Below, in pieces: positions 1 to 7,444 of a stretch of DNA of 64,000 bases (its first letter is position 1; each line of letters starts with the position of its first letter). Source of the stretch: Paenibacillus_I sp035510375 (lineage in GTDB: Bacteria; Bacillota; Bacilli; Paenibacillales; Paenibacillaceae); the NCBI RefSeq assembly GCF_035510375.1, contig NZ_DATKHG010000003.1; one strand, given 5' to 3'. Below the pieces are notes generated by a model. That model was not told the origin of the DNA, ran no database searches, and worked only from the letters and a program-made list of their open reading frames with translations. Position numbers and translations under genes: made by a program.

Positions 1-689
1 GACAATTCAATTTTCCTCCACACGCTTTTGGACAGCTTCACCTTGAAGGTATAGACACCGGCATGGGTCATTTCCGGCTCCTCTACCGTCTCGTTTATGT
101 AGCCTTCCGGAAACAGATTTCTAAAGACCTCAAAGGGATGCTCGTCTTTTTCCTTGAAAGCCTTGATTTCCAAGGCCGAAAGCAAGAACGGCAAGTCATT
201 CCTGTTCCAATATGGAAGCGCTTTTGATAGCAGGTAACGGCATGCCTCGATGCCAAATTCGTTCGGAAGGAACGCAAGGATGGAGTCCTCATATTTACCC
301 CTAGCGCCTTCAATCTGTTCCAGTTCTCCCCAACCAAAGAAGCTCAAATGATGGAGAAAGTCTGCTCCTTCCGAATACAGCAGATCTATAAAACCTTGAT
401 CTTTCATAACGCGCTGCTGAGCTTCAACACCAGCCACGGTTGCCAGCAGATTGTAAAAGGCCGATATCGAAATCCAGCGTGAAAACTTACCGTTAAAATC
501 ATAGCGGGTCCAGTAAGTTTGCAGCATATAAACATACTTCTCAAAAGGATTCAGGCTTTGAAAGGTTTCCCATGCCGAAGTTTTTAACAATGATGGCTTG
601 TCCTTCCCGGCATTTCCCTTAACATAGAGCCTTCCATCCAGCACCAGCGAGAACATCAGGTCGATGGCGGGACGACTTCCCCTCAACAT
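1..689 (-). CDS. pRiA4b ORF-3-like protein, 3' end outside window
   Basis: I read this frame directly on the minus strand. It is open from an ATG at 689 to the window edge, giving about 229 residues without a stop. The visible C-terminal part contains the segment VYTFKVKLSKSVWRKIEL, which resembles the start of the plasmid pRiA4b ORF-3 domain (x-W-R-R/K-I hallmark). The upstream part resembles the helical N-terminal region of such proteins. An in-frame stop lies shortly upstream of 689 (around 726), and the next DNA is transposon debris, so the N-terminus may be truncated. The molecular function of this family is not established. Family assignment is moderate; the continuous reading frame is certain. 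Confidence 0.55.
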   Translation of the reverse strand, partial: MLRGSRPAIDLMFSLVLDGRLYVKGNAGKDKPSLLKTSAWETFQSLNPFEKYVYMLQTYWTRYDFNGKFSRWISISAFYNLLATVAGVEAQQRVMKDQGFIDLLYSEGADFLHHLSFFGWGELEQIEGARGKYEDSILAFLPNEFGIEACRYLLSKALPYWNRNDLPFLLSALEIKAFKEKDEHPFEVFRNLFPEGYINETVEEPEMTHAGVYTFKVKLSKSVWRKIEL

Positions 690-742
690 CGAGTTGTTCC
701 GGTGGCGATTTCGGCTCTTTCAATCCTAATTATATCATTCTC

Positions 743-942
743 CTGGAATTTTCGCTCAACAAACCATGCCGCGAGCATCTGTTCCAGATCCGCTGGACGA
801 ACGGCTTTGCTGCCCCAAATGCGAGCACAGTGTATTTTACTTTCTGGAAACCCGTAAGCTGCATCAATGCACGCGTTGCAAGCATCAGGCGTCTGTTACA
901 GCAGGCACGATTATGCATAAATCCCATACCCCGCTGCTCAAC
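743..942 (+). mobile_element. IS1595-family transposase N-terminal remnant, frameshifted
   Basis: Two plus-strand frames together rebuild the N-terminus of an IS1595-type transposase. One frame reads KPCREHLFQIRWTNGF and the next, after a one-base shift near 795-800, reads CCPKCEHSVFYF through the second zinc-ribbon pair CTRCKHQASVTAGTIMH. The CxxC...CxxC zinc ribbon followed by S-V-T-A-G-T-I is the family signature. Similarity stops after HKSHTPL, and the DDE/DDNK catalytic part is absent. This is therefore a dead fragment, not an active element. No terminal inverted repeats could be assigned. Confidence 0.7.
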
Positions 943-962
943 ATATCGAGATTGCCGGGGTT

Positions 963-1345
963 TCATAACCGGACGGATAAAATCAAAGCGAAGAGCAGCG
1001 AGAAGGGAAGGTATGCTTTGGCCAGGATGGCCATGAACATATGATCGCTGATCGGGATTTGAGATGCCGCAATCTTAAGAGCGAATAATGCAAGCAACGA
1101 TCCGGTTCGTAAGGTCCGAATATCGCCAGCGCGCCCGTCAGAGGGATGTCAATTCCACCAAGATGATTCCCTTCTCATACAGATCCAAATCCATTCTCGA
1201 AAAGGGGGAACAGCAGGGAGCAATCTTTGTGGGGGGGAATTCGAAGCCGCTACAAAAAATCCGAACAGGACGACGAAAGGCAGCAGAATCCTGTTCACGA
1301 TCGCATTGGAACGTATACCGGAATGCACGACATAAAAGGAAACCG
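963..1345 (-). pseudogene. GerAB/GerKB-type spore germination permease remnant
   Basis: On the minus strand one frame reads SFYVVHSGIRSNAIVNRILL followed by a hydrophobic stretch PFVVLFGFFVAASN, then R-L-L-P and a stop at about 1138. A second frame nearer the end reads HMFMAILAKAYLPFSLLFAL and stops at 963-965. The order (Y-x-V-x-x-G-I ... N-R-I-L-L-P hydrophobic helix, L-L-P, then a final membrane helix before the stop) fits the C-terminal half of APC-superfamily germinant receptor B subunits. Frame breaks and missing segments show decay. Assignment rests on recalled family patterns. Confidence 0.45.
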
Positions 1346-1443
1346 AGCATAAATGATCTCCTTCGACAACTGCGGCGCGAACATGATCTCCTTCATCTGC
1401 CTAAACACATTCCGTTCGCTTGTCGAACACATATGCCGGATCA

Positions 1444-1930
1444 TTATGCCTTCAACAGCTTGGCATTAACGGCAACGACAATGGTGCTGAGAGACATAAG
1501 AACAGCTCCCACAGCGGGGGTCAACAGAATTCCGGCGCCGTACAGAACGCCGGCTGCCAACGGAATCGCCACGATATTGTACCCGGTCGCCCACCATAGA
1601 TTTTGCACCATTTTGCTGTATGTTTTCTTGGACAGTTCAAGAATCGAAACGACGTCCTTCGGATCGCTTCTCACCAGGATTACATCGGCCGTTTCAATGG
1701 CTACATCCGTGCCGGCTCCCACCGCGATTCCCAGGTCGGCCTTCGCCAGTGCCGGAGCGTCGTTCACCCCGTCTCCGGTCATGGCCACCCGATGCCCTGC
1801 GCGTTGAATTTCCGCGATTTTGTCCACTTTTTCATGCGGAAGGACTCCGGCGTAGATTTCAATCGTGTACAGCCGTTGCCGCTTGATGCGAAGCATGATC
1901 GTTGTGTTCATTACGGTAATCTTTGATCAT
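1444..1930 (-). pseudogene. CopB copper-ATPase copy with large internal deletion and frameshift
   Basis: The 138 C-terminal residues (from EIYAGVLPHEK to VNAKLLKA) match the C-terminus of the intact CopB at 7515-9599 at 125 of 138 positions. They include the hinge motif MTGDGVNDAPAL and the last two membrane helices. Upstream, the minus strand keeps the CopB start context, with an AAGAGGTG Shine-Dalgarno and an ATG at 1930 followed by IKDYRNEHNDHASHQ. After about 23 codons this frame reaches a stop next to the C-terminal segment in another frame. About 1.5 kb (transmembrane core, CPH, phosphorylation site) is missing at a junction near 1860. The gene is dead as an ATPase. Confidence 0.85.
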
Positions 1931-2063
1931 TGCGTTCACCTCTTTACTATGAAATTTGATTCTGCATCATCGCTACCGAATTTCCTTAATGTGTTCCTTT
2001 TTTTATCATTTCCTCCATCGAATCGTTCTTATTCGGAAGCTTTACCGCAATTAAGCGTTCCTT

Positions 2064-2088
2064 ATTATAAAATTACATAACGTAGTAA
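2064..2088 (-). promoter_or_regulatory. Possible promoter -10 with adjacent dyad
   Basis: The minus strand has TATAAT at 2064-2069. Next to it is an imperfect dyad TTACATAACGTAGTAA at 2073-2088 that would overlap the spacer and -35 region. It lies about 135 bases upstream of the copB remnant start and could be its old regulated promoter. The -35 is weak. The rest of 1931-2167 shows nothing else recognisable. Confidence 0.25.
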
Positions 2089-2167
2089 ATATACCCTTAT
2101 TCATGAAAAGGAAAACTGCATAAATGAAACCACTTGTTGTGAGGGTGAAAGCGGTGAGTCATTCCGA

Positions 2168-3307
2168 TCACGACTTATAGGAATGAACCGCCATATTACG
2201 TCCGCCGAACTTCGGCCAATCCGCCAGTAACGGTTGATAACCTTGGCTTTGCAAAAACAACCGCATTTCTTTGACACTGCGTTCGTCGGACGTTTCAAAT
2301 TGAGGGATGCCGGCTTTATCGTCCGAATAACCGCCGACAGCGGTGGATGAACCGGCCGACATTTTGGTCACGCCCAATCGGAGCAACCGGTTGCGAAATG
2401 TCTTGCTTTCCCTGGTCGAGAGAGTAATTCCCGCCCGCGGCAAAAACAATCGCATCGCCAGCATAGCCTGAACCAACTCTTTATCGTTCACGGTTGATCC
2501 CGGGCTCCACCCTCCCAAATGCGGGCGGATCCGGGGAAGCGACACACCGATCTCCGTTGCGGGATACCTGGCTTGCAAATAACGGGCGTGCAGCCCCGCC
2601 AGAAATACCTCCTTCCTCCAGTCTTCCAGCCCGAGAAGAGGACCGATCGTCACGGTCCTCATTCCGGCTTGACAGGCCCTTTCCGGCGCATCCAACCGGT
2701 ACAAGTAATTTCGCTTCGGGCCCTTCCGGTGTAACTCGCGATATGTATCCTCTTTGTACGTTTCCTGATAAAGAGTCAGGCCGTCCACGCCATTGTCGAT
2801 AAGATCGGCGTACTGCGATTTGTCCATCGGTTGAACTTCCAATGAAACAGAAGCGAAATGCTTCGATAAGATAAGGATGCAGGCCTTCAAGTAATCATGA
2901 TTCGATTGCTGCGGGGATTCGCCCGTCAACAGCAAAAGATGTTTGATTCCTGCAGCCGCGATCGCGGCGCCTTCTCTTTCAACCTCACGCATCGCGAGTT
3001 TTTTTCTCGAAAAAACATGTTCGACGCTGAAGCTGCAGTATGCGCAGGAATTGACGCAGTAGTCCGACACGTATAAAGGAGCGAACAGCAAAATCGTACG
3101 GCCGAAATGTTGAACCGTCAGCCGGTGCGCTTTTTGAGCCATCGCTTCCAGGCACGAACCGGCAGCGGGCGACAGCAGCATCAGGAAATCCTGTTCATTC
3201 AGTCGGTCTTTCCGTAAAATGCGGAGCACATCCTGCCCGGAAGCTTCCCGGAAAGCTTCAGAATATTCCATTTCTTTCGATTTGCAATAGATTTCATAAA
3301 AGCTCAA
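2168..3307 (-). CDS. thiH: 2-iminoacetate synthase (tyrosine lyase) ThiH
   Basis: ThiH is a radical-SAM enzyme that cleaves tyrosine to dehydroglycine (2-iminoacetate) and p-cresol for the thiazole ring of thiamine. The radical-SAM cluster motif CVNSCAYC places cysteines at 84, 88 and 91 (CxxxCxxC). The length of 379 residues fits ThiH (about 377) rather than HydG (about 470). The start is a TTG whose TTGA overlaps the stop of thiG, and the stretch GGGGGAGG lies just before it, so the two genes are translationally coupled. ThiH needs a 4Fe-4S cluster and is oxygen-labile, whereas aerobic bacilli usually use ThiO. No terminator is obvious downstream. Confidence 0.92.
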   Translation of the reverse strand: MSFYEIYCKSKEMEYSEAFREASGQDVLRILRKDRLNEQDFLMLLSPAAGSCLEAMAQKAHRLTVQHFGRTILLFAPLYVSDYCVNSCAYCSFSVEHVFSRKKLAMREVEREGAAIAAAGIKHLLLLTGESPQQSNHDYLKACILILSKHFASVSLEVQPMDKSQYADLIDNGVDGLTLYQETYKEDTYRELHRKGPKRNYLYRLDAPERACQAGMRTVTIGPLLGLEDWRKEVFLAGLHARYLQARYPATEIGVSLPRIRPHLGGWSPGSTVNDKELVQAMLAMRLFLPRAGITLSTRESKTFRNRLLRLGVTKMSAGSSTAVGGYSDDKAGIPQFETSDERSVKEMRLFLQSQGYQPLLADWPKFGGRNMAVHSYKS

Positions 3308-4092
3308 TTCGCCTCCCCCTCTCCCCCCAAAAATCCCGTTAACGGGGAAGAAGCCTCCGCCGTCTGCTTGACCGGTCCCAAACCGGATCGATAAGCAAGC
3401 CGTCCGGCATGAACGGCGCTTGCGAACGCCTCGGCCATGGACGCGGGATCCCCCGAGGTCGCGATCGCCGTATTGATCAATACCGCCGCCGCTCCCATTT
3501 CCATCGCTTCCGCCGCTTCGGAAGGTTTGCCGATCCCCGCATCGACAATGACGGGCACGTCGAGTTCTTCAATCAAGATGCGGATCATTTCTTTCGTCTG
3601 CAGTCCCCGGTTCGAGCCGATCGGCGCTCCGAGAGGCATCACCGCCGCGGCGCCGGCGTCCCGCATCCGTTTGGCGGCAATGAGATCCGGATTCATATAA
3701 GGAAAAACGACAAACCCCTCCTTCGCCAATATCGATGTCGCTTGAATCGTTTCTTCATTGTCCGGAAGCAGGTAGGTTTGATCGGGAATAACCTCGATTT
3801 TGATCCAATTCCCCATCCCGCCCTCTCTCGAGAGAAGGGCGATTCGTACGGCTTCCTGCGCATTCCGGGCGCCGGATGTATTGGGAAGCAGTTTCATGCC
3901 GTCCGGTATGTGCGTCAAACCATCTTCAAAGGACGAATTGAAATCGATTCGCCTTACCGCTACCGTAATAACCTGCGCGCCGGAACGTCCGATTACATCG
4001 GAAATCACGGAATCGTTCCCGAATTTGCCCGTGCCCACAAACAAACGGCTGGACAGCGTTGCGCCGCCAATACTAAAAGCATCACCCATCAT
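3304..4092 (-). CDS. thiG: Thiazole synthase ThiG
   Basis: ThiG condenses 1-deoxy-D-xylulose 5-phosphate, dehydroglycine and ThiS-thiocarboxylate into the thiamine thiazole. The 262-residue TIM-barrel protein carries the Schiff-base lysine in WIKIEV (Lys98), the phosphate-binding segments MPLGAPIGSNRG and VIVDAGIG, and the usual early motif VITVAVRR. The ATG at 4092 follows GGAGG at 7 bases spacing. It is the first gene behind the TPP riboswitch and overlaps thiH by 4 bases. No thiS, thiF or thiE is in the window, so the sulfur carrier must come from elsewhere in the genome. Confidence 0.95.
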   Translation of the reverse strand: MMGDAFSIGGATLSSRLFVGTGKFGNDSVISDVIGRSGAQVITVAVRRIDFNSSFEDGLTHIPDGMKLLPNTSGARNAQEAVRIALLSREGGMGNWIKIEVIPDQTYLLPDNEETIQATSILAKEGFVVFPYMNPDLIAAKRMRDAGAAAVMPLGAPIGSNRGLQTKEMIRILIEELDVPVIVDAGIGKPSEAAEAMEMGAAAVLINTAIATSGDPASMAEAFASAVHAGRLAYRSGLGPVKQTAEASSPLTGFLGGEGEAN

Positions 4093-4110
4093 CTTTTCTC
4101 CTCCAATAAC

Positions 4111-4137
4111 AAAAATAGCGCATAGGAATCTATGCGC
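4111..4137 (-). terminator. Intrinsic terminator between TPP aptamer and thiG
   Basis: The minus-strand RNA forms an 8-bp perfect stem (GCGCATAG with CTATGCGC, 4118-4137, tetraloop), followed by TATTTTTG. It lies between the TPP aptamer and the thiG ribosome-binding site. This is the layout of a riboswitch controlling by premature termination. Confidence 0.85.
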
Positions 4138-4149
4138 CCTGCGATCGGC

Positions 4150-4262
4150 AGAAGATCATGATTCCTACGCTGGCATTACCCAGACCAGGTTCTGCGGTCG
4201 AAGGCGAATGCAGCCTTCCTCTCAGCCGGATCAACTTCCAGCTCCCGCTCGTGCATCTCAAG
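4150..4262 (-). ncRNA. TPP riboswitch (THI element)
   Basis: The minus strand contains the THI-box core ACCTGGTCTGGGTAATGCCA followed by GCGTAGGAA (4162-4190) and the partner segment GGCTGAGAGG (about 4219-4228). These are the conserved pyrimidine and pyrophosphate sensor helices of the TPP aptamer. It precedes a terminator and then thiG. Thiamine pyrophosphate should therefore turn thiGH off. Confidence 0.95.
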
Positions 4263-4292
4263 TTTACTGTTCTTTCAAGATTTTTCCCGGCA

Positions 4293-4336
4293 ATCATACC
4301 ACAGATCAAAGAATAAACCTTATGATGTTTATCACA
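4293..4336 (-). promoter_or_regulatory. thiGH promoter with Fnr/Crp-like site
   Basis: The minus strand has an extended -10, TG-G-TATGAT (hexamer 4293-4298), with no good -35. A dyad TGTGA-N6-TCATA occupies 4321-4336 and matches the Crp/Fnr-family half-site on one arm fully and on the other at four of five bases. If transcription starts near 4286, the dyad centre falls at about -42, the class II activator position. That an Fnr-type activator works here is inference. Confidence 0.45.
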
Positions 4337-4378
4337 ATCCGGATAAAAAATTATCGAATGACAACCATCACTTTACTT

Positions 4379-4425
4379 TTTCAATATATTGTATTAGCAT
4401 TCATTCCAACAACTAAATATAGTGG
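4379..4425 (+). promoter_or_regulatory. Tandem NrdR-like boxes over the nrdG-nrdD promoter
   Basis: Two 16-bp sites at 4379-4394 and 4410-4425 each match the NrdR consensus (ACACWATATATWGTGT, recalled) at 12 of 16 positions. Their centres are exactly 31 bp apart, the three-turn spacing typical of NrdR operators. A candidate promoter, TTAGCA (4394-4399), 18 bp, TATAGT (4418-4423), lies between and across them. NrdR binding would block RNA polymerase when dATP is high. Confidence 0.65.
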
Positions 4426-4439
4426 TTTATGGTATCGGA

Positions 4440-4610
4440 TCATTTTCATGCAAGTGACCGATTGAAAAGGGAAGTTCGGTGAAAATCCGACGCGGTCCCT
4501 CCACTGTTACGGCGAGCGACGCCGCACGCAATCCACTGTTTCACCTTGAAACGGGAAGGAAGCGGCGTTCGCATGGACCCGAAGCCAGGAGACCTGCCAT
4601 AAACGACGAC
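4440..4610 (+). ncRNA. Cobalamin riboswitch
   Basis: The leader holds the conserved B12-element parts in order: AAAAGGGAA, GGTGAAAATCC, GCGGTCCCTCCACTGT, a second GGGAAGG, and the B12 box AGCCAGGAGACCTGCC at 4583-4598. It sits just downstream of the NrdR-box promoter and upstream of nrdG-nrdD. Adenosylcobalamin should repress these genes, which makes sense if the organism also has a B12-dependent class II reductase. The second enzyme is not in the window. Confidence 0.95.
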
Positions 4611-4646
4611 ACTGCTTAACCTAAGGAAGATAGGGAGGTGTTATTC

Positions 4647-4688
4647 GTGTATGTAACCGATTGGTTCTATGTATACGGGCATTTCTGA
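4647..4688 (+). CDS. Possible leader peptide before nrdG
   Basis: A GTG at 4647 follows GGGAGG (4633-4638) at 8 bases and opens a 13-residue frame, MYVTDWFYVYGHF, ending in TGA at 4686-4688. It lies between the cobalamin riboswitch and nrdG, 55 bases before the nrdG ATG. It is rich in aromatic residues. The ribosome-binding site is the best one directly after the riboswitch, so this could be the element whose translation the riboswitch controls. It could equally be chance. Confidence 0.25.
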   Translation: MYVTDWFYVYGHF

Positions 4689-4743
4689 CCTCATTTTGGG
4701 GATGGTGGTTGGAAATGCCTTTTTTCGCGGAAAGGAGAATCGG

Positions 4744-5412
4744 ATGCTGGCTTTTTATCCCCGTTTCATTCGTACGTTCGATGATTTGCCCGGTCACGTA
4801 TCGCTGCTCATTCACGCTTGGAACGGCTGCAACATGCGCTGTTACGGTTGTCATAATCATGACGAATTGATAGCCAAAAAACCGGACGGCCATTTAACCG
4901 CCGAACAAGTTATCGAGCGCTTGGGCGAATGCAACGATATGTTCGATGCCGTGTTATTCAGCGGCGGGGAATTCATGATGAACGAGGCTTCGGAAATTAG
5001 TCATTTTCTCAATCGGGTGCGAAAGATCTTCAAAGGGAAAATCATTGTTTTTACCAACGGCACGTTCCCGCGTAAATTGCAGCGAATGCTTGCCGACAAT
5101 TTGGTTGACGGCGTTCATATCGATATGAAGCTGCCGTTTCACTGTCTCGATCCCGAGGATGACCGAGAGCTATTCGAAGCGATTATCGGAACCGTCCCTA
5201 CGAAACGTTGTTGCCGGGACATCCTTGAGTCGGTGGAAACCGTCATTCGGCACAATAGCCGGTTAAGCCAAGTGAGAACGGTGCGATATCCGCTGCTCAG
5301 CGATGAATACTTTGAACGAATTCAAGAGTATGTGAACGGATTAAAAACCAAATACGACAGTGTTGTGCCCTATTTCTTGAATCCCTTCCACCCGCCGCAA
5401 GTCACCCGATAA
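4744..5412 (+). CDS. nrdG: Anaerobic ribonucleotide reductase activating protein
   Basis: This radical-SAM protein generates the glycyl radical on NrdD using S-adenosylmethionine and a 4Fe-4S cluster. The motif CNMRCYGC places cysteines at 29, 33 and 36. The ATG at 4744 follows AAAGGAG at a good distance, whereas the upstream in-frame ATG at 4669 has no Shine-Dalgarno. The product is 222 residues. It is 30 bases upstream of nrdD, so the two are one unit. The order nrdG before nrdD is less common than nrdD-nrdG. It may be a divergent NrdG subtype, with the call resting on the motif and on the partner gene. Confidence 0.85.
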   Translation: MLAFYPRFIRTFDDLPGHVSLLIHAWNGCNMRCYGCHNHDELIAKKPDGHLTAEQVIERLGECNDMFDAVLFSGGEFMMNEASEISHFLNRVRKIFKGKIIVFTNGTFPRKLQRMLADNLVDGVHIDMKLPFHCLDPEDDRELFEAIIGTVPTKRCCRDILESVETVIRHNSRLSQVRTVRYPLLSDEYFERIQEYVNGLKTKYDSVVPYFLNPFHPPQVTR

Positions 5413-5442
5413 AATCATTCACCATCGAACGGAGGAAACACC

Positions 5443-7389
5443 ATGTTTCGTCATTCCAAGGAAATCATCGATACGTTTACATCACCGTCGGAAACCAAAC
5501 AGGCCGATTATTTGAAAAGGGAAAACAGCAATTTCGTTTATTCATTGCCGTTGTTGCGGCATAACCTGACCAACTTTGCGGAAGAAGAATATTTGCTGCA
5601 GCACATTTTACCGGCCAAACTGACCGAATTGTATCGGGACGGCGTAATCTATATTCATGATAAACAATTAAGCCCATATTGCTTGAGCGTCGCTTGCAAA
5701 GACATCGCTGCTGCCGGAATCCCCACGCTGGCCAAAAATATGATGTCCTCGAAACCGACTCGAAAGCTTGAAACGCTGCTCCGGCATTTCAGCAACATCG
5801 TCGTGCTGATGTCCCAGCAAGTATCCGGTGCCGTCATGTTGTCGCAAATGACGACGATTTCCGCTTCCTACCTGTATTACGAGGAAACGGTCAAAGGACG
5901 CCGCTTCACGGAGGACGAACTGAAGCAGCTGTTCCAAAGCCTGATCTGGGAAATGAATATGCCATTGCGCGGCGGATCCCAATCGGCATTCACCAACATT
6001 ACGCTGGAGTTCGGCAAGCCTTCCGACGAAATCAAGGACGATTTCGTCGTGATCGGCGGTACGCCTCTCGACATTCGTTACCGCGACATTCCATCCGAAT
6101 ACTTCGATCGGATCAACCAGGCCGTAATCGAAGTCATGAAGCAGGGAACCGGTACCGGCATCCCGTTCACTTTTCCGCTGTTAACCGTACCGATTGATGA
6201 CGCATTCGATTATGAAAACCGGCTGTTCCTCGAAATGCTGGACGGCATGTACCGCTGGGGCGGAGTATATTTCGAGAATTTCCGAACCGAGCCGTTCAAG
6301 AATGAACGCTATCGCCGTCTCAATCCGTACATCAAACCACGTGATCCGGAAGTAAGCCGCAGCTTGTGCTGCAGGCTGCAAATCGATTTAACCGTACTGT
6401 CGAGACTCGGCAGCGGCATTTTCGGCAGTTCGACCGGATCGACGGGCGCTGTGCAAGTGCTGAACTTGAACCTGAATCGGGGGCTGTTGGAATACGGTCA
6501 CGATGAAACGCTGCTTTTCACGAAAATCGAAGAGTTTCTGAACGTCATGCAGGAAGGGCATATGGCCAAACGGAGATGGATCGAGCGAAACCGGCAGCTG
6601 TATCCGACTTTTTTCGCATTGAACCGCGACTTGTCCAACTATTTCAACGTATTTGCAGTTTCCGGCATGCATGAAGGGCTGGTCAATATCGGTTACCCCG
6701 ATGGAATGAACAACAAGGAAGGGAAACAGCTGGCGCACCGGATCATGCAATTTATGACGGAAAAAATCAACGAATTTATCGTGAGAGACAAAGTAGCCTG
6801 CGGAATCGAGTATGCGCCCGGAGAAAATGCGGCTATCAAATTGGCGCGCCACGATGTGAAATGGGCACAACGCAACAATCGGGACATCTTCGTCCAGGGA
6901 ACGGGGGAAAATGTGTATTTGACATCGGGCTGCATGCTTCCGTTCAGTGAAGACGACTTTTTGCGGCAAATCGAAAACAGCGCCGAATTTCAAGCTTACG
7001 CGACGTCCGGAAGCATTTTGCACCATTTCCTTGAAAGCAGGCTTCAGCCAAAACGATTGGCCGATTATTTAAAGAAAATATTCGATAAACCGATCCAATA
7101 CATCACTTTGACGCCAACGCTCACGAGTTGTCTGGACTGCAGCTCACAAATCGTCGCGGAAGATGGGAAAAACATTTCCGCTTGCCCCGTCTGCGGCAGT
7201 GATGACATCGCTACTTTCAGCCGGGTGATCGGCTACGTCAAGATGATCGCCCGAAAAAGATTGCAAGTGGACAATGAAGGGTATTACACAGGGGATTTCA
7301 ATTTTTGGAGCAACGCGCGGCGTTTCGACTGGAACACGAGAAAACGTCTGAAAGAGGAGGCCATCGGCAGCCTCCCTATCAAAACATAA
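5443..7389 (+). CDS. nrdD: Anaerobic (class III) ribonucleoside-triphosphate reductase
   Basis: NrdD reduces ribonucleoside triphosphates to deoxynucleotides without oxygen, using a glycyl radical installed by NrdG. The radical glycine is in RVIGY (Gly597). The C-terminal zinc site is CLDC...CPVC (cysteines 563, 566, 581 and 584), with the same zinc-to-glycine spacing as the E. coli enzyme. Active-site segments such as QQVSGAVMLSQ and GSQSAFTNI are present. The protein is 648 residues, starts directly with the barrel-type region, and shows no N-terminal ATP-cone, so the usual dATP allosteric shut-off may be lacking. It is preceded by GGAGG. Confidence 0.93.
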   Translation: MFRHSKEIIDTFTSPSETKQADYLKRENSNFVYSLPLLRHNLTNFAEEEYLLQHILPAKLTELYRDGVIYIHDKQLSPYCLSVACKDIAAAGIPTLAKNMMSSKPTRKLETLLRHFSNIVVLMSQQVSGAVMLSQMTTISASYLYYEETVKGRRFTEDELKQLFQSLIWEMNMPLRGGSQSAFTNITLEFGKPSDEIKDDFVVIGGTPLDIRYRDIPSEYFDRINQAVIEVMKQGTGTGIPFTFPLLTVPIDDAFDYENRLFLEMLDGMYRWGGVYFENFRTEPFKNERYRRLNPYIKPRDPEVSRSLCCRLQIDLTVLSRLGSGIFGSSTGSTGAVQVLNLNLNRGLLEYGHDETLLFTKIEEFLNVMQEGHMAKRRWIERNRQLYPTFFALNRDLSNYFNVFAVSGMHEGLVNIGYPDGMNNKEGKQLAHRIMQFMTEKINEFIVRDKVACGIEYAPGENAAIKLARHDVKWAQRNNRDIFVQGTGENVYLTSGCMLPFSEDDFLRQIENSAEFQAYATSGSILHHFLESRLQPKRLADYLKKIFDKPIQYITLTPTLTSCLDCSSQIVAEDGKNISACPVCGSDDIATFSRVIGYVKMIARKRLQVDNEGYYTGDFNFWSNARRFDWNTRKRLKEEAIGSLPIKT

Positions 7390-7405
7390 CAACCTGATGG
7401 ATAAC

Positions 7406-7444
7406 CGGGTTCTCTCCAGCATGAAAACCGATGGAAAGAACCCG
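7406..7444. terminator. Weak bidirectional hairpin between nrdD and copB
   Basis: An 8-bp stem, CGGGTTCT (7406-7413) with AGAACCCG (7437-7444), lies between the convergent nrdD and copB genes. Neither side has a proper T-tract. The remaining bases 7445-7514 show nothing else. Confidence 0.35.

Noticed and set aside
1088..1807. 239-codon plus-strand frame
   Set aside because: It runs antisense to the copB and germination-permease remnants and has no recognisable domain.
2073..2088. Dyad upstream of the copB remnant as a CopY or CsoR operator
   Set aside because: It does not match the CopY (TACAnnTGTA) or G-rich CsoR patterns, and no equivalent site precedes the intact copB.
3409..4125. 238-codon plus-strand frame opposite thiG
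   Set aside because: Composition mirrors the antisense of thiG; no ribosome site or family.
4669..4743. Upstream start for nrdG at 4669
   Set aside because: No Shine-Dalgarno before it. The ATG at 4744 has AAAGGAG at good distance and matches the expected N-terminus.
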